Origin: CAVURS01 sp963834425
Lineage (GTDB): Bacteria > Actinomycetota > Actinomycetes > Actinomycetales > CAVURS01
DNA length: 64,000 bases
Direction: 5' to 3'
NCBI GenBank assembly: GCA_963834425.1
Contig: CAWIBR010000008.1
Coordinates: 434,001 to 498,000 of the forward strand
Both the position numbers and the translations under genes were made by a program. A model generated the notes under the pieces. The model was not told the DNA's origin and did no database searches. It saw only the letters and a list, made by a program, of their open reading frames with translations. Shown here piece by piece: positions 19,544 to 31,432 of the stretch. Numbering within the stretch: position 1 is the stretch's first letter; the number at the start of each line of letters is the position of its first letter.

Positions 19544-22500
19544 ATGCCGAGCTGTCCACTCACGCCCGCCGGGCCGGACCGTCGGCACGTTGCTGGCCCT
19601 GTCGTGGCCTCGTTCGTCGGGTTCGGCGCTCCCGCCCAGCCCCGGACGCACGCTCCCAGGGCTCGACCGGGAGCCCCGGCACCGGCGCTGCCGCTCGTGG
19701 AGCAGCCGCAGTACCGGCCGCTCGCTCGAGAGCGCCCCGACATTCGCGCGGCGGTGGCTCCGGACGTCACGACGACGCCGTGCACCCGGCCTCTACGTGC
19801 CGCTGAAACGGCCCGTCTGCTGGACACCGCGGCCGGCACCGGAGTGACTGCCGGCGCGGTCCCGGCCCACGGTTCGGTGGCCTTCCTGGTCGCTGGCCGA
19901 GGTGGAGTGCCGGCTCCGGGCCGCGTCGTGCGCTGACGTACCGACGCTCCGCGACCGCGAGTGGCTTTGCGAGCGTCTACCCGTCGCTAACTGCTCGCCC
20001 GGGCACGTCCGGCCTCAACCTCGGCCGGCCGCACGGTCGCCGACCGGGTCCTGGCCACCCTCGGATCGGACGGCATGGTCCGGATCTACAACGGCTCGGC
20101 CGGCAGCGGTCCCTCGTTGCTGACGTGTCGAGCTACTTCTCGGCGGGAGTGCGGTGGATGCCGGGACTTTCGCGCCGTAGGTCCGGCGCGGGTGCTCGAC
20201 ACCGCCGCGCCGATCCGGGCGCCTCCGCGGCCTCGGCGGCCGCGGCCCGGCGAGCGTCCCACTGCCGGTGGCGGGGCGTGCCGAGTTCCGGCGTCTCGGC
20301 CGCGACCCTCAACGTGACCGTCGCGAGCCCGCACGAGCGCCGGCTACGCGACGGTCTGTCCCACGGCCGACAGCCGGCCCGGCACGTCCAGCCGCGAACT
20401 TCGCCGCGCGGTCGCACCGTGCCCGACCTGGTCGTCGCCCAGCTCGGGGAGCGGTGGCCGGGTCAGCATCTACACGGCTCGTCTGGTTCGGTGCGGCTGG
20501 TCGCCGACGTCTTCGGGTACTTCACGACCGGCACCCCCACCTGGGGCGGCGCCTACCCGCCATCCGACCCGCTCGGCTGTTCGACACCCGGACCGACACC
20601 GGCCTGATCGAGGGCGCCGACAACGGCTACGTGCCCGCCCACGGCACGGTTCGTCTCTTCCTGGACTACCGGTCGGCGGACTGCCGACGTACGGCGTGGC
20701 CGCGGTCGCTCTCAACGACACCGTCACCACCCGAGCGCGTCGGCCACCTACCGCTAAGCGACGCTTCGACGAACACCTCGAACCTGAACTTCACCGCGCA
20801 CGACACCGTCGCCAGCGGTCGTCGTCACCCGCGGCGTACGCCTGGGCTAGCTTCGACACTCGTCAGCCTCGGTGCAGATTGTCGTCGACGTGTCGGGATA
20901 CATCGTCCGGTCCGGCGATGCTTTCCGCCCTACGACAACCTGGACCTCAGAGCTACAGCCAGCAGACCATCTCCTGCCCGACGACAACGTTCTGCATGGC
21001 AGGGGTCGGCGACGGTCGGCTGCAACGCTTCAACGGCACGTCCTGGTCGGCTCCGACGACGATCCTCGACCTCGACGAGGTCAGCGCCGGCGTCCTGCTC
21101 CTCCGCGTCGTTCTGCCTCGGCGGTGAGCACTACGGCAACTACGAGAAGTTCAACGGGTCGAAGTGGACGGCGGGCCCGGTCCGCTGTCGATCGGTGGCA
21201 TCGGCGCGACCGCGGTCGGTCCGCTGTCGTCGACGTTCTGCGTGGCCGTCGACCAGGACGGGAAGGCGCACCGCTACAACGGATCGAGCTGGAAGACCAA
21301 CGTCCTGAAGTCGCGCAGTTCCTGCCGGTGGTCTCGTGCACCGCGACCACCTTCTGCATGGCCGTCGACCGGGCCGGACGGGCGATCAAGTTCAACGGCA
21401 CCAGCTGGTCGACCTCGGCCGACGTCACGAGCTCGAGCTCGGGCATCGAGTGGCTGTCCTGCGTGAGTTCGACGTTCTTCGAGTTCGTCGACCTGCCCGG
21501 CAACGCCCGCCCTACAACGGCACCTCCTGGACCGCGCTGACGCCGACCGGACTGACCAACGGCATCAGCCTGTCCTGCGCCAGCCGCCCAACTGCATCGC
21601 GGCCGGCGGCGGCGCCGCAGCCTCTTCAACGGCAGCACCTGGGCGCCGGCGGGAGACCTCGGCGGAGACGCGCTGGAGATGATCGACTGCCCGGCCACGA
21701 CGTTCTGCGCCGCAGTCACCGACGACGGCTACGAGCGGACCTGGACCGGGACCGGCTGGACGGCCGTCCGTGCGCTCGACCGCGTCGTGGGCTCAGGCCA
21801 ACGACGTCTCCTGTGCCTCCTCGACCTTCTGTCTGGCCGTCAGCGACCACGACTCGGCCGTCTTCCGCACGGGTTCGACGTGGGGGACCGCCGAGATCCT
21901 GATCACCCGGACCCCGCTGGTGTCGGCGTCGTGTCCGACCTCCAGCTTCTGCATGACGATCAGTGCCACCCAGGCGCGGTCGTACTCCAGCGGCACCTGG
22001 TCGGCGACGGCGACGCCCGACCGGGTGGCACCCTGGTCGACGTGTCCTGCGCCTCGGCCGGCCAGTGCATGGCCATCGACCAGGATGGCAACGCGTTCAC
22101 CTACAACGGATCGACCTGGTCGGCCGCTCAGGTGATCGACCCCACGGCCCACTATCCGGTCGCTGTCTCCTGCCCGAGCACCACCGATTGCACGATTGCC
22201 GAGGGCGCGGGCTTCATCGTGACCTGGGACGGGAGCACCTTCGGGGCGCCGGTCGACCTGACGGCACCGGGGCTGGACGCCCTCGACTGCGCCACGACGA
22301 CCGCCTGCACGGCCGTGACGTCGGGGGGTGGCGTCTATCGCCTCACGGGCACGACGTGGGGCGCGCCCACCCAGCTCACCGACCCGGGCTACGGACTCAG
22401 TGGCGTCGAGTGCCCCGGGGCGACCTTCTGCGTGATCATGAGCAACCAGCTGACGACCGCCTGGACGATCACCGGTCAGGGCTGGGCGAGCACGGACACC

Positions 22501-22593
22501 AGCCCGATCGGCCTCTACGGCATCTCCTGCCCGACGACCCTGTTCTGCATGGGCATCAACGGATCGACCGGCATCGTGGGGCAACGGACCTGA
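19544..22593 (+). CDS. Large secreted two-module repeat protein (frameshifted), unknown function
   Basis: Not a named family. ATG 19544 follows AGGGGGGA by 6 nt; once one shift is repaired the N-terminus looks like a signal peptide ending near GAPAQP. First module: three copies of about 127 aa, each starting with a RLLDTA/RLFDTR-type motif (near 19813, 20188, 20570) and ending in a DVSSYF/DVFGYF/DVSGYI motif (near 20121, 20503, 20887); such copies recur in actinobacterial surface proteins. Second module: 14 repeats of about 40 aa with pattern TFCMAVD-x-DG-x(4-6)-NG-x-x-W from about 20970 to 22575. Shifts are frequent up to 21780, none after 22030. Binding or cell-surface function is inference only. 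Confidence 0.7.
20970..22580 (+). repeat. Fourteen tandem ~120-bp coding repeats
   Basis: The FC-A/M core codons recur near 20990, 21112, 21236, 21353, 21475, 21592, 21703, 21828, 21947, 22065, 22187, 22304, 22424 and 22543, so spacing is 111-125 bp. Each unit encodes about 40 residues, usually SC-x-x-TTFC then a G-x-W end. The repeats are diverged at DNA level. Fourteen units of blade size fit two seven-bladed propellers. Confidence 0.7.
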
Positions 22594-22609
22594 TCGCGTC
22601 ACCGAGCGC

Positions 22610-22660
22610 GTAACACCGGTTTCACCGGACCGGATCCCGTCACACGTCCGTAACACCGGT
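22610..22660 (+). promoter_or_regulatory. Direct repeat upstream of amtB, candidate nitrogen-control operator
   Basis: GTAACACCGGT occurs at 22610-22620 and again at 22650-22660, start-to-start 40 bp, about four helical turns. Read on the minus strand the interval holds GTTAC-N6-GTGAC and a GAAAC, resembling the GTnAC-n6-GaAAC half-sites of the actinobacterial regulator GlnR. The match is partial. amtB-glnK-glnD operons are GlnR targets in Streptomyces, so nitrogen control is plausible but unproven. Confidence 0.4.
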
Positions 22661-22774
22661 GGCCCCATGTCGACACACCGGGCCGGAACTCTGGTCGCGA
22701 CCGGACGCCTCGCCGATGCGGCGTACCGCGACAGTCGTACCAACGCCCCAGGGGGCCTTCCACTCCGACTGGAG

Positions 22775-24109
<1,335 letters not shown>

Positions 24110-24113
<4 letters not shown>

Positions 24114-24448
24114 AGCTGGTGACAGCGATCATCAAGCCGCACAAGCTCGAGGACGTGAAGGTCGCGTTGGAGGCGTTCGGCACCCAGGGCATGACGGTGT
24201 CCGAGGCCAGCGGCTACGGCCGCCAGCGCGGACACACCGAGGTCTATCGCGGTGCCGAGTACACCGTCGACCTGGTGCCGAAGGTGCGCCTGGAGGTGCT
24301 GGTCGACGACTCGGATGCGGCTGACGTCGTCGAGATCGTCGTCAAGAGCGCGCAGACCGGCCGGATCGGCGACGGCAAGGTGTGGACCGTCCCGGTCGAC
24401 CATGTCGTCCGGGTCCGCACCGGCGAGAGCGGTCTGGACGCGCTGTGA
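24110..24448 (+). CDS. glnK: Nitrogen regulatory protein PII
   Basis: Trimeric sensor of 2-oxoglutarate and ATP/ADP that blocks AmtB when nitrogen is sufficient. It has 112 aa, frame intact, starting MKLVTAIIKPHKLEDVKVAL. The T-loop GHTEVYRGAEYTVDLVPK contains the tyrosine (EYT) that is adenylylated in actinobacteria; the C-terminal signature GRIGDGKVWTVPVD follows. It overlaps amtB and is followed by glnD, whose product modifies it. Confidence 0.97.
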
Positions 24449-26889
24449 TCGACGCCCGGATGGACGCGCAGTTGGACCAGCCCTGAGCGATTTCGCCGGG
24501 CGGGACCTGCGAGCCGAACGGCTCGCGCTGGCGGGCCGGTCCGGCACGTGGGAACACGATGCCGGGGCGGCCCGCCGTCGCGCGCTGGGCGGTCTGGTCG
24601 AGTCCTGGCTCTCGGCCCTGTGGGCCGAGGCCATGAGCCGACCAGATGCCCGGACATGGTGTCGCGCTGGCGGCGGTGGGCAGCCTGGCCCGCGGCGACG
24701 CCGGACCGGTCAGCGACCTCGACCTGGTCCTGCTGCACGACGGCCGGGTCCTGCCCAGCGCCGAGGTGTCCGGCCTGGCCGACCGGCTCTGGTACCCCGT
24801 CTGGGACGCCCAGCTGCGGCTGGACCACTCGGTGCGTACGCCGAGCCAGTGCCGCGACGTCGCTGCCGGCGACCTGTCGGCGGCGGTGGGCCTGCTGGAT
24901 CTGCGGGTCGTCTGCGGCGACGCCGACCTCGTCGCAGCGACCCGAGCCCGACTGCTGGAGGACTGGCGGGCGGCGGCCCGGCGGCGGATGCCCGAGCTGC
25001 TCGAGGTGCTGGCCGAGCGCTCCGAGCGGCACGGCGACGCGGCGTACCTGCTCGAGCCGGACCTGAAGGAGAGCCGCGGCGGCCTGCGCGACGTGACCGT
25101 GCTGCGGGCGGTCGCGGCCACCTGGCTGGCCGACTGGCCGCACCAGCCGGTCGACGCGGCGTACGCGCGCCTGCTCGACATCCGCGACGCGCTGCACACG
25201 GTGACCGGGCGGCCGGGGGAGAAGCTGCTCCTGTCCGAGCAGGACGCCGTCGCCGCGTTGGTGCGGCTCGGCGACGCCGACGAGCTGCTGACCCGGGTCT
25301 CCGACGCGGCCCGGACCGTGGCCTACGCCGTCGACACGACGGTGCGCCGGGCCCGCCAGGCCGTGCCGAGCCGTCGGTTGCGGCGCGGTCCCCGGCGACC
25401 GCAGCTGCGTCCGCTGGGGCACGGCCTGGTCGAGCATGACGGCGAGGTGGTGCTGGGTCCCGGCGTCCAGCCGGCCGACGACCCGGTGCTGCCGCTGCGC
25501 GCCGCCGCGACGGCCGCCCGTCATCAGATCCCCCTGTCCCCGATCACGGTCCACAACCTGGCCGAGCGCTGCCCGCCGTTGCCGGTGCCGTGGCCGCCGG
25601 TGGCGCGGGAGGCGCTGCTCGAACTGTTGTCAACCGGCAATTCTCAGGTAGGTGTCTGGGAGGCCTGCGACCAGGCCGGCCTGGTCGTCGGCTGGCTACC
25701 GGAGTGGGCCGGCGTGCGGTCACGTCCGCAGCGCAACGCCGTGCACCGGCACACGGTCGACCGCCACCAGATCCAGGCCGTCGTCGAGGCCGAACGCTTC
25801 CTGAGCGACGTCGAGCGACCGGACCTGCTGCTGCTGGCCGCCCTGCTGCACGACATCGGCAAGCTGCCGCTGACTCCGGACCACTCGGCCGTCGGTGCGC
25901 CGATTGCGCGGGCCCTGGCCGCGCGAATCGGCCTGTCGCCCAACGACTCCGACGACATCGAGCTGCTGGTCCGCGAGCACCTGACGCTGGTCGACCTGGC
26001 CACCCGGCGCGACCCCGACGACCCGCGCACCGTCGAGGAGGTCGTCTCGGCCGTGCGCGGCCGCCGCGATCTGCTCGAGCTGCTGCGCGCCCTCACCGAG
26101 GCTGATGCCCGAGCGGCCGGTGGCCCGGCCTGGACGCCCTGGCGCGCCCGGCTGGTGAGCGACCTGACCGACCGAGCCCGGTTCGCCCTGTCCGGGTCGC
26201 CCGCACCGGGTCCGGCGCCTCTGACGCCGGACGAGGAGCAGTTGGCCGCGGCGGCCCGCGGCGGCGCCGGACCTCAGGTCAGCGTGACACCGTTCGAGGG
26301 CCTGCACGCCGTCACCGTCGTGGCACCGGACCGGCCCGGGCTGTTCGCCGACACCGCCGGGCTGCTGGCCACCCACAACCTCACGGTCCGGTCGGCGCTG
26401 GTCCGGACCGTGGACGGCCTGGCCGTCGACACCTGGTGGGTGGACTCGCCGTACGGCGAACCGGCCGCCGCGCCGACCCTGCTGCTCGGCCTGCAACGCC
26501 TGGCCGCGGGCGACCGCGCCGTCCTGGACCGGCTGGTCCGCCGCGATGCCGCCGCCCGGGGCGCCGCGCCGCCGGCGCGAGGGGCCGCGGCCCAGCTGGC
26601 CGGACGGGCTCGGGCCGTCCTGGTGCCCGGGGCCTCGGAGCGTTCGACGGTGGCCGAGGTGCGAACTCCCGACCGGCCGGGCCTGCTGCACGCTCTGGGC
26701 CGAGCCCTGGCCGACCTGGGTGTGGACGTGCGCTCGGCCCACGTCGCGACCCACGCGGGCCAGGCTGTGGACACGCTCTACCTGGCCGAGCCCGACGGCT
26801 CCGCGCTGTCGCCGCCGCGCGTGGCCGCGGCCCTGGGTGCCCTGCTCGAGGCCAGCGAGGCGCCCCCGACGGCGGTCGCCGCACGCTGA
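24445..26889 (+). CDS. glnD: PII nucleotidyltransferase/hydrolase GlnD (two N-terminal frameshifts)
   Basis: Adds and removes a nucleotidyl group on GlnK according to nitrogen status. GTG 24445 overlaps the glnK stop (GTGA); shifts near 24483 and 24640 separate MIDARMDAQLDQP, SDFAGRDLRAERLALAG and the main frame. Domains: nucleotidyltransferase AAVGSLARGD-AGPVSDLDLVLL near 24665-24730; HD hydrolase LLAALLHDIGKLPLTPDHS near 25835; two C-terminal ACT domains (APDRPGLFADTAGLL near 26325 and TPDRPGLLHALGRAL near 26660). Total about 815 codons, normal length. Confidence 0.95.
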
Positions 26890-26897
26890 GCGCTCGG

Positions 26898-26903
26898 TAG
26901 GCT
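26898..26903 (+). promoter_or_regulatory. -10 hexamer TAGGCT, leaderless ffh
   Basis: TAGGCT in CGGTAGGCT lies 7 nt before the GTG at 26911, with no ribosome binding site, in the 21-bp gap after glnD. Confidence 0.4.
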
Positions 26904-26910
26904 GACCATC

Positions 26911-28533
26911 GTGTTCGCCTCCTTGTCTGACCGCCTCACCGCCACGCTCAAGAACCTGCGCGGGAAGGGCCGACTCTCCGAGCAGGACATCGCCGCCACG
27001 GTTCAGGAGATCCGGCGGGCGCTGCTCGACGCCGACGTCGCCCTGCCCGTCGTCCGGATCTTCACCGACACGGTCCGCGAACGCGCACTGGGCGTCGAGG
27101 TCAGCGGCGCGCTGAACCCGGCCCAGCAGGTCGTCAAGATCGTCAACGAGGAGCTGGTCGCCGTCCTCGGCGGCGAGACCCGTCGCCTGGAGTTCGCCAA
27201 GAACCCACCGACCGTCATCATGCTGGCCGGCCTGCAGGGGTCGGGCAAGACGACCCTGGCCGGCAAGCTGGCCCGCTGGCTGCGCTCGGAGGGCCACACG
27301 CCGCTGCTGGTGGCGGCCGACCTCCAGCGCCCCAACGCGGTCAACCAGCTGCAGATCGTCGGCGAGCGGGCCGGCGCCGTGGTGTTCGCCCCGGAGCCGG
27401 GCAACGTCACCGGCAGCGAGGACGGTGTGCGCTCCTTCGGCGACCCGGTCGCGGTCGCTCGGGCCGGCATCGCCCAGGCGCGCCTCGACCAGCACGACGT
27501 CGTCATCGTCGACACCGCCGGCCGCCTGGGCGTGGACGCCGAGCTCATGCAGCAGGCGGCCGACATCCGCGACGCGGTGCATCCGGACGAGACCCTGTTC
27601 GTCGTCGACGCGATGATCGGCCAGGACGCCGTCACCACCGCCCAGGCCTTCATGGAGGGAGTCGGCTTCACCGGCGTCGTGCTCACCAAGCTCGATGGAG
27701 ACGCCCGCGGTGGCGCCGCGCTGTCGGTCCGCACCGTGACCGGCCAGCCGATCATGTTCGCGTCCACCGGCGAGAAGCTCGAGGACTTCGAGGTCTTCCA
27801 CCCGGACCGGATGGCCTCGCGCATCCTGGACATGGGCGATGTCCTGACGCTGATCGAGCAGGCCGAGAAGGCCTTCGACCGCGATCAGGCCGAGCAGATG
27901 GCCCGCAAGCTGGTCTCGGAGGAGGACTTCACCTTCGACGACTTCCTGGCCCAGATGGCCGCGGTCAAGCAGATGGGCTCGCTGAAGAAGATGCTCGGGA
28001 TGATGCCCGGCATGGCCGGCATCCGCGAGCAGCTCGACAACCTCGACGAGCGCGAGTTCGACCGGACCGAGGCGATGGTCCACTCGATGACGCCTCAGGA
28101 ACGCGCGCATCCCAAGCTGATCAACGGCTCCCGGCGAGCCCGGATCGCGCGCGGATCCGGTCGCACGGTCAGCGACGTCAACGACCTGCTGGAACGGCTG
28201 GCCGGCGCGCAGAAGATGATGAAGCAGCTGCGCCGGGGTGGCGGCATCCCGGGGATGCCGGGGATGCCGGGGATGGCCGGCCTGCCGGGCATGGGTGGCC
28301 CGGGCCGCAAGGGCAAGACCAAGGGCAAGCAGCGCACCGGTGGACGCAGCGGCAACCCGGCCAAGCGGGCCGAGCAGGAGCGCGCCGCGGCCCAGCGCAG
28401 CCAGCAGGGCATGGACAAGGCGATCGGCTCCGCCTTCGGCTCGGGCGCGGAGACTCCGCCCCCGCCGCCGCGTGACGTCGACCCCGCGTCGGTGACCCTG
28501 CCCCCGGGGTTCGAGAAGTTCCTCGGCAGCTGA
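26911..28533 (+). CDS. ffh: Signal recognition particle protein Ffh
   Basis: SRP54 GTPase that binds 4.5S RNA and signal sequences and docks on FtsY. It has 540 aa, frame intact. The N domain runs to about residue 90; G motifs are AGLQGSGKTTLAGKLAR near 108, VDTAGRLGVDAELM, LTKLDGDARGGAAL and ASTGEKLEDFEVF; the Met-rich M domain spans about 325-470 (LKKMLGMMPGMAGIREQL). A Gly/Pro/Met run made by three exact 9-bp repeats (CCGGGGATG, 28249-28275) and a basic/Pro tail ending PPGFEKFLGS follow. Its stop overlaps the next start (TGATG). Confidence 0.98.
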   Translation: MFASLSDRLTATLKNLRGKGRLSEQDIAATVQEIRRALLDADVALPVVRIFTDTVRERALGVEVSGALNPAQQVVKIVNEELVAVLGGETRRLEFAKNPPTVIMLAGLQGSGKTTLAGKLARWLRSEGHTPLLVAADLQRPNAVNQLQIVGERAGAVVFAPEPGNVTGSEDGVRSFGDPVAVARAGIAQARLDQHDVVIVDTAGRLGVDAELMQQAADIRDAVHPDETLFVVDAMIGQDAVTTAQAFMEGVGFTGVVLTKLDGDARGGAALSVRTVTGQPIMFASTGEKLEDFEVFHPDRMASRILDMGDVLTLIEQAEKAFDRDQAEQMARKLVSEEDFTFDDFLAQMAAVKQMGSLKKMLGMMPGMAGIREQLDNLDEREFDRTEAMVHSMTPQERAHPKLINGSRRARIARGSGRTVSDVNDLLERLAGAQKMMKQLRRGGGIPGMPGMPGMAGLPGMGGPGRKGKTKGKQRTGGRSGNPAKRAEQERAAAQRSQQGMDKAIGSAFGSGAETPPPPPRDVDPASVTLPPGFEKFLGS

Positions 28534-29624
28534 TGGCGGTGGTGCGCCTGTCCGGGCCGGTGCTGACCGGACCGGGGGAGGAGCGCTCGTCGGCCTGGGT
28601 GGTCGATGGCCGGATCACCTTCACTGCGCCTACCGGATCGACCGACACTGCCGAGGCGACAACCGTCGCGGGTTGGGTGCTTCCCGGCTTGGTCGACGCC
28701 CACTGCCACATCGGACTGGATGCCCACGGCGCGGTCGACGCCGACGACGAGCGAGCAGCAGGCGCTGGCCGACCGCGGCGGCCGGCGCACTCCTGCTGCG
28801 CGACGCCGGCTCGCCCGCCGACACCCGCTGGGTGGACGAGCGGGAGGACCTGCCGCGGCTGGTCCGAGCCGGGCGTCACCTGGCCCGCCCGACGCGCTAC
28901 ATCCGCAACTTCGCTCACGAGATCGAGCCGGAGGATCTCGCGGCGTACGTCGCGGTCGAGGCCCAGCGCGGTGACGGCTGGGTCAAGCTGGTCGGCGACT
29001 GGATCGATCGCGACGCCGGGGACCTGACCCCCTGCTGGCCGCGGTGGGCGCTGGACGAGGCGATGGCCGCGGCCCATCAGCACGGGGCCCGGGTCACCGC
29101 GCACTGCTTCGGGGAGGACTCGATCCGCGATCTGGTCGAGGCCGGAATCGACTGCATCGAGCACGGGACCGGGCTGACCTCGGAGACCATCCCGCTGCTG
29201 GCCGAGCGGGGGGTCGCGATCGTGCCGACCCTGGTCAACATCGCGAGCTTCCCGGCCATCGCTGACGCCGGTGAGGCCCGATTCCCGTCGTACGCCGATG
29301 CACATGCGCCGTCTGCACGAGCGCCGCTACGCGACCGTCGCCGCGGCCCGCGATGCCGGCGTCCCGATCTACGTCGGCACCGACGCCGGTGGATCGCTGC
29401 CGCACGGGCTGGTCGCGGCCGAGGTGGCCGAGCTGGTCACCGCCGGGCTGTCCGTCCGCGAGGCGATCGATGCCGCCTGCTGGTCCGCTCGCCGCTGGCT
29501 GGGCCGGCCCGGGCTCGAGGAGGGCGCGTCGGCCGATCTGGTCGTCTACGCCGAGGACCCGCGCCAGAATCCGGGCGTGCTCGCCCACCCGACCGCGGTG
29601 ATGCTGCGTGGCGTCCTCCGCTAG
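28533..29624 (+). CDS. Metal-dependent amidohydrolase (frameshifted)
   Basis: Imidazolonepropionase/prolidase-like amidohydrolase of about 364 aa; substrate unknown. The TIM-barrel metal ligands are visible: VLPGLVDAHCHIGLDAHG near 28680, a lysine in GDGWVKLVGDWIDRDAG, ARVTAHCFGEDSIRDLVEAG near 29090, DCIEHGTGLTSETIPLLAE and YVGTDAGGSLPHGL near 29370. Shifts lie near 28750 and 29300 and cancel. The start ATG 28533 overlaps the ffh stop. Similar genes follow ffh in some actinobacteria. Confidence 0.88.
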
Positions 29625-30542
29625 GCCGCCCGAGCTCGCGGCGGCCGGGTCCCGGGTCCATGTGCGCACCGTCGCGAGCCGAGGACGTCGAGCCCTACCG
29701 GCGCGCGGTCCTGGCCTCGGCCGAGCGGATGCGGCGGTGGAACCCGGTCAACCCGGACGACCTGCCCGCAGCACCTCGCCCTGCAGTCGATCGACCACCG
29801 CACCTTCCTGGTCTTCGCCAACCGCAGCGAGCAAGGCCAGCCGGTCGTCGGTCGGGTGAACCTGAACGGTGTCGTCCGCGGCCGGTTCCGGTCGGTCGCG
29901 ATCGGCTACGACGCCTACGACCCCTACGCCGGGCGGGGGATGTTCAGCGAAGGGCTGCGGCTGATCGTCGACCTGGCCTTCGCGTCGATCGAGGCGGGGG
30001 GCATGGATCTGCACCGGGTCGAGGCGAGCGTCCAGCCGGGCAACTCGCAGTCGGCGGGATTGTTGCGGTCACTGGGATTTCGGCACGAGGGGTTCTCGCC
30101 TCGCATGCTGTTCTTGCCCGATGACAACGGTCACGAGCGCTGGCGCGACCACGATCGCTACGCGATCACTGCCGAGGAGTGGCCGGCCCGGCCCTACCCC
30201 ACCCCTGCGCGCGACCGCCTGGTCGTCCTGCTGGACACCCACGAGGCGGCGGGAGGCATCGAGCTCGCGCGAGCGGTGAGCCGGGAGCTGGGCATCCCCC
30301 TGGTGCCCGTCGGCCTTGCTCCCGTCGGCGAGCTGACGGCCTTGGTGGCGGACTGCCCGTCCGGAGCGGCGCTGGCCGGGCCGTTGAGTCGGGCCGATCA
30401 CGACCAGATCCTGGCCGGGCTCAGTGCGGCATTCCCGCTGGCTCCACTGGTCAGCCTGGCCGGGACCGAGCCGCTGCCGAACGGCCGGGCCGTCACGCGC
30501 CTGGCGCTGGAGCTGCGCGCAGCCGCACGGACAGGCAGGTGA
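29608..30542 (+). CDS. GNAT N-acetyltransferase with C-terminal extension (frameshifted)
   Basis: RimJ/RimL-type GNAT domain: VHVRT at the start, then (other frame) EDVEPYRRAVLASAERMRRW, VVGRVNLNGVVRGRF, AIGYDAYDPYAGRGMFSEGL (acetyl-CoA loop), DLHRVEASVQPGNSQSAGLL and RSLGFRHEGF. About 120 residues follow after the GNAT end (DRYAITAEEW), beginning LVVLLDTHEAAGGIELARAV; this extension resembles nothing I know. Shifts lie near 29677 and 29768; length is 3n+2, two extra bases. GTG 29608 overlaps the amidohydrolase end by 17 bp and is a guess. Its 3' end overlaps ddaH by 50 bp on the other strand. Confidence 0.8.
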
Positions 30543-31316
30543 CGCAGCCCTCGAGCTTCTCGAACTCGCTGATGTCGACGACCACGGGTTCGTAGCCCAG
30601 ATCGGCGACGAGCTCGGCCGATCGCGGCGCGGAGGCCGCCATCAGCAAGCCGGCCCTCGCCCAGGTCCACGACATGCGCGCCGCCCTCCTCGGGCATCGA
30701 CCGGAAGTGCGGGAAGAACGACGGGTCGTCGACCACCGGCGGGTAGCCGATCACGGTGCCGTCCGGCAGCGCAGTGACCGCTGACTTCAGGTGCAGGGCC
30801 TTGGTCATCGGGACGGCGATGACCCGCAGGCCGAGCGGCGCGAGCAGGTCCCGGAGCTCGGCGACCCCGAGCGGCGTCCGTCCGGCCGCCGCGACCGACG
30901 TAGACGATGTCGCCGACCTTCAGCACGTCACCGCCGTCCAGGCGCCCGCGCCGGATGGTCGCCGTCGGGTAACCCAGAGCGGCGACCGCCTCGGCGGCGC
31001 CGGCGATCTCAGCGCGCCGCTCGTCCGCACCCGGATTGGTGACGACGGCCAGCCCGCCGAACATCACGACCGCGTCCTCGATGAAGACCGAGTCGGGCTG
31101 CTCGGGCGCCGGGGCGACCTCGAGGGCAGGCCACCCAGCCGCCGCCAACGTCTCGACGTACGTCGACCACTGACGGCCGGCCCGGTCGAGATCGACGGGG
31201 ATCCGCTCAATGTGGGTCAGCAGACCGTCGGCCAGGCGAGGGGACGGCCGGCGGACCAGGGCCCGGGGGACGGGGATGGGTCCGGGAGCTGGTGCGGAGG
31301 TGTCGAAAGTGGACAT
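30493..31316 (-). CDS. ddaH: Dimethylarginine dimethylaminohydrolase-family protein (two frameshifts)
   Basis: Guanidino-group-modifying enzyme (DDAH/arginine deiminase superfamily) that would convert methylated arginine to citrulline and dimethylamine; substrate is inferred. ATG 31316 begins MSTFDTSAPAPGPIPV. Family motifs: QPDSVFIEDAVVMFGGLAVV, RRGRLDGGDVLKVGDIVYVG, HLKSAVTALPDGTVIGYP (active-site histidine) and EGCVTCLSVRLR with the catalytic cysteine at the C-terminus. Shifts lie near 30890 and 30655; length is 3n+2. The reading frame ends at the stop at 30493, after LRAAPAPGA. Confidence 0.88.
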
Positions 31317-31432
31317 CCGCAGAGTCTGCACGCACCGTGACGGCCCCGTCGCGCGGGGTCGACGCACGGGGCGGACGGGTGGCGGTCGTCTCGTTTTCTG
31401 GAAAGCCCCACGAACGCCAGCGCGGGCTTGTC

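Noticed and set aside
25720..28110. A 796-codon minus-strand open frame across glnD and ffh
   Set aside because: Antisense to two intact, well-recognised genes; no domain is recognisable and no ribosome binding site precedes it.
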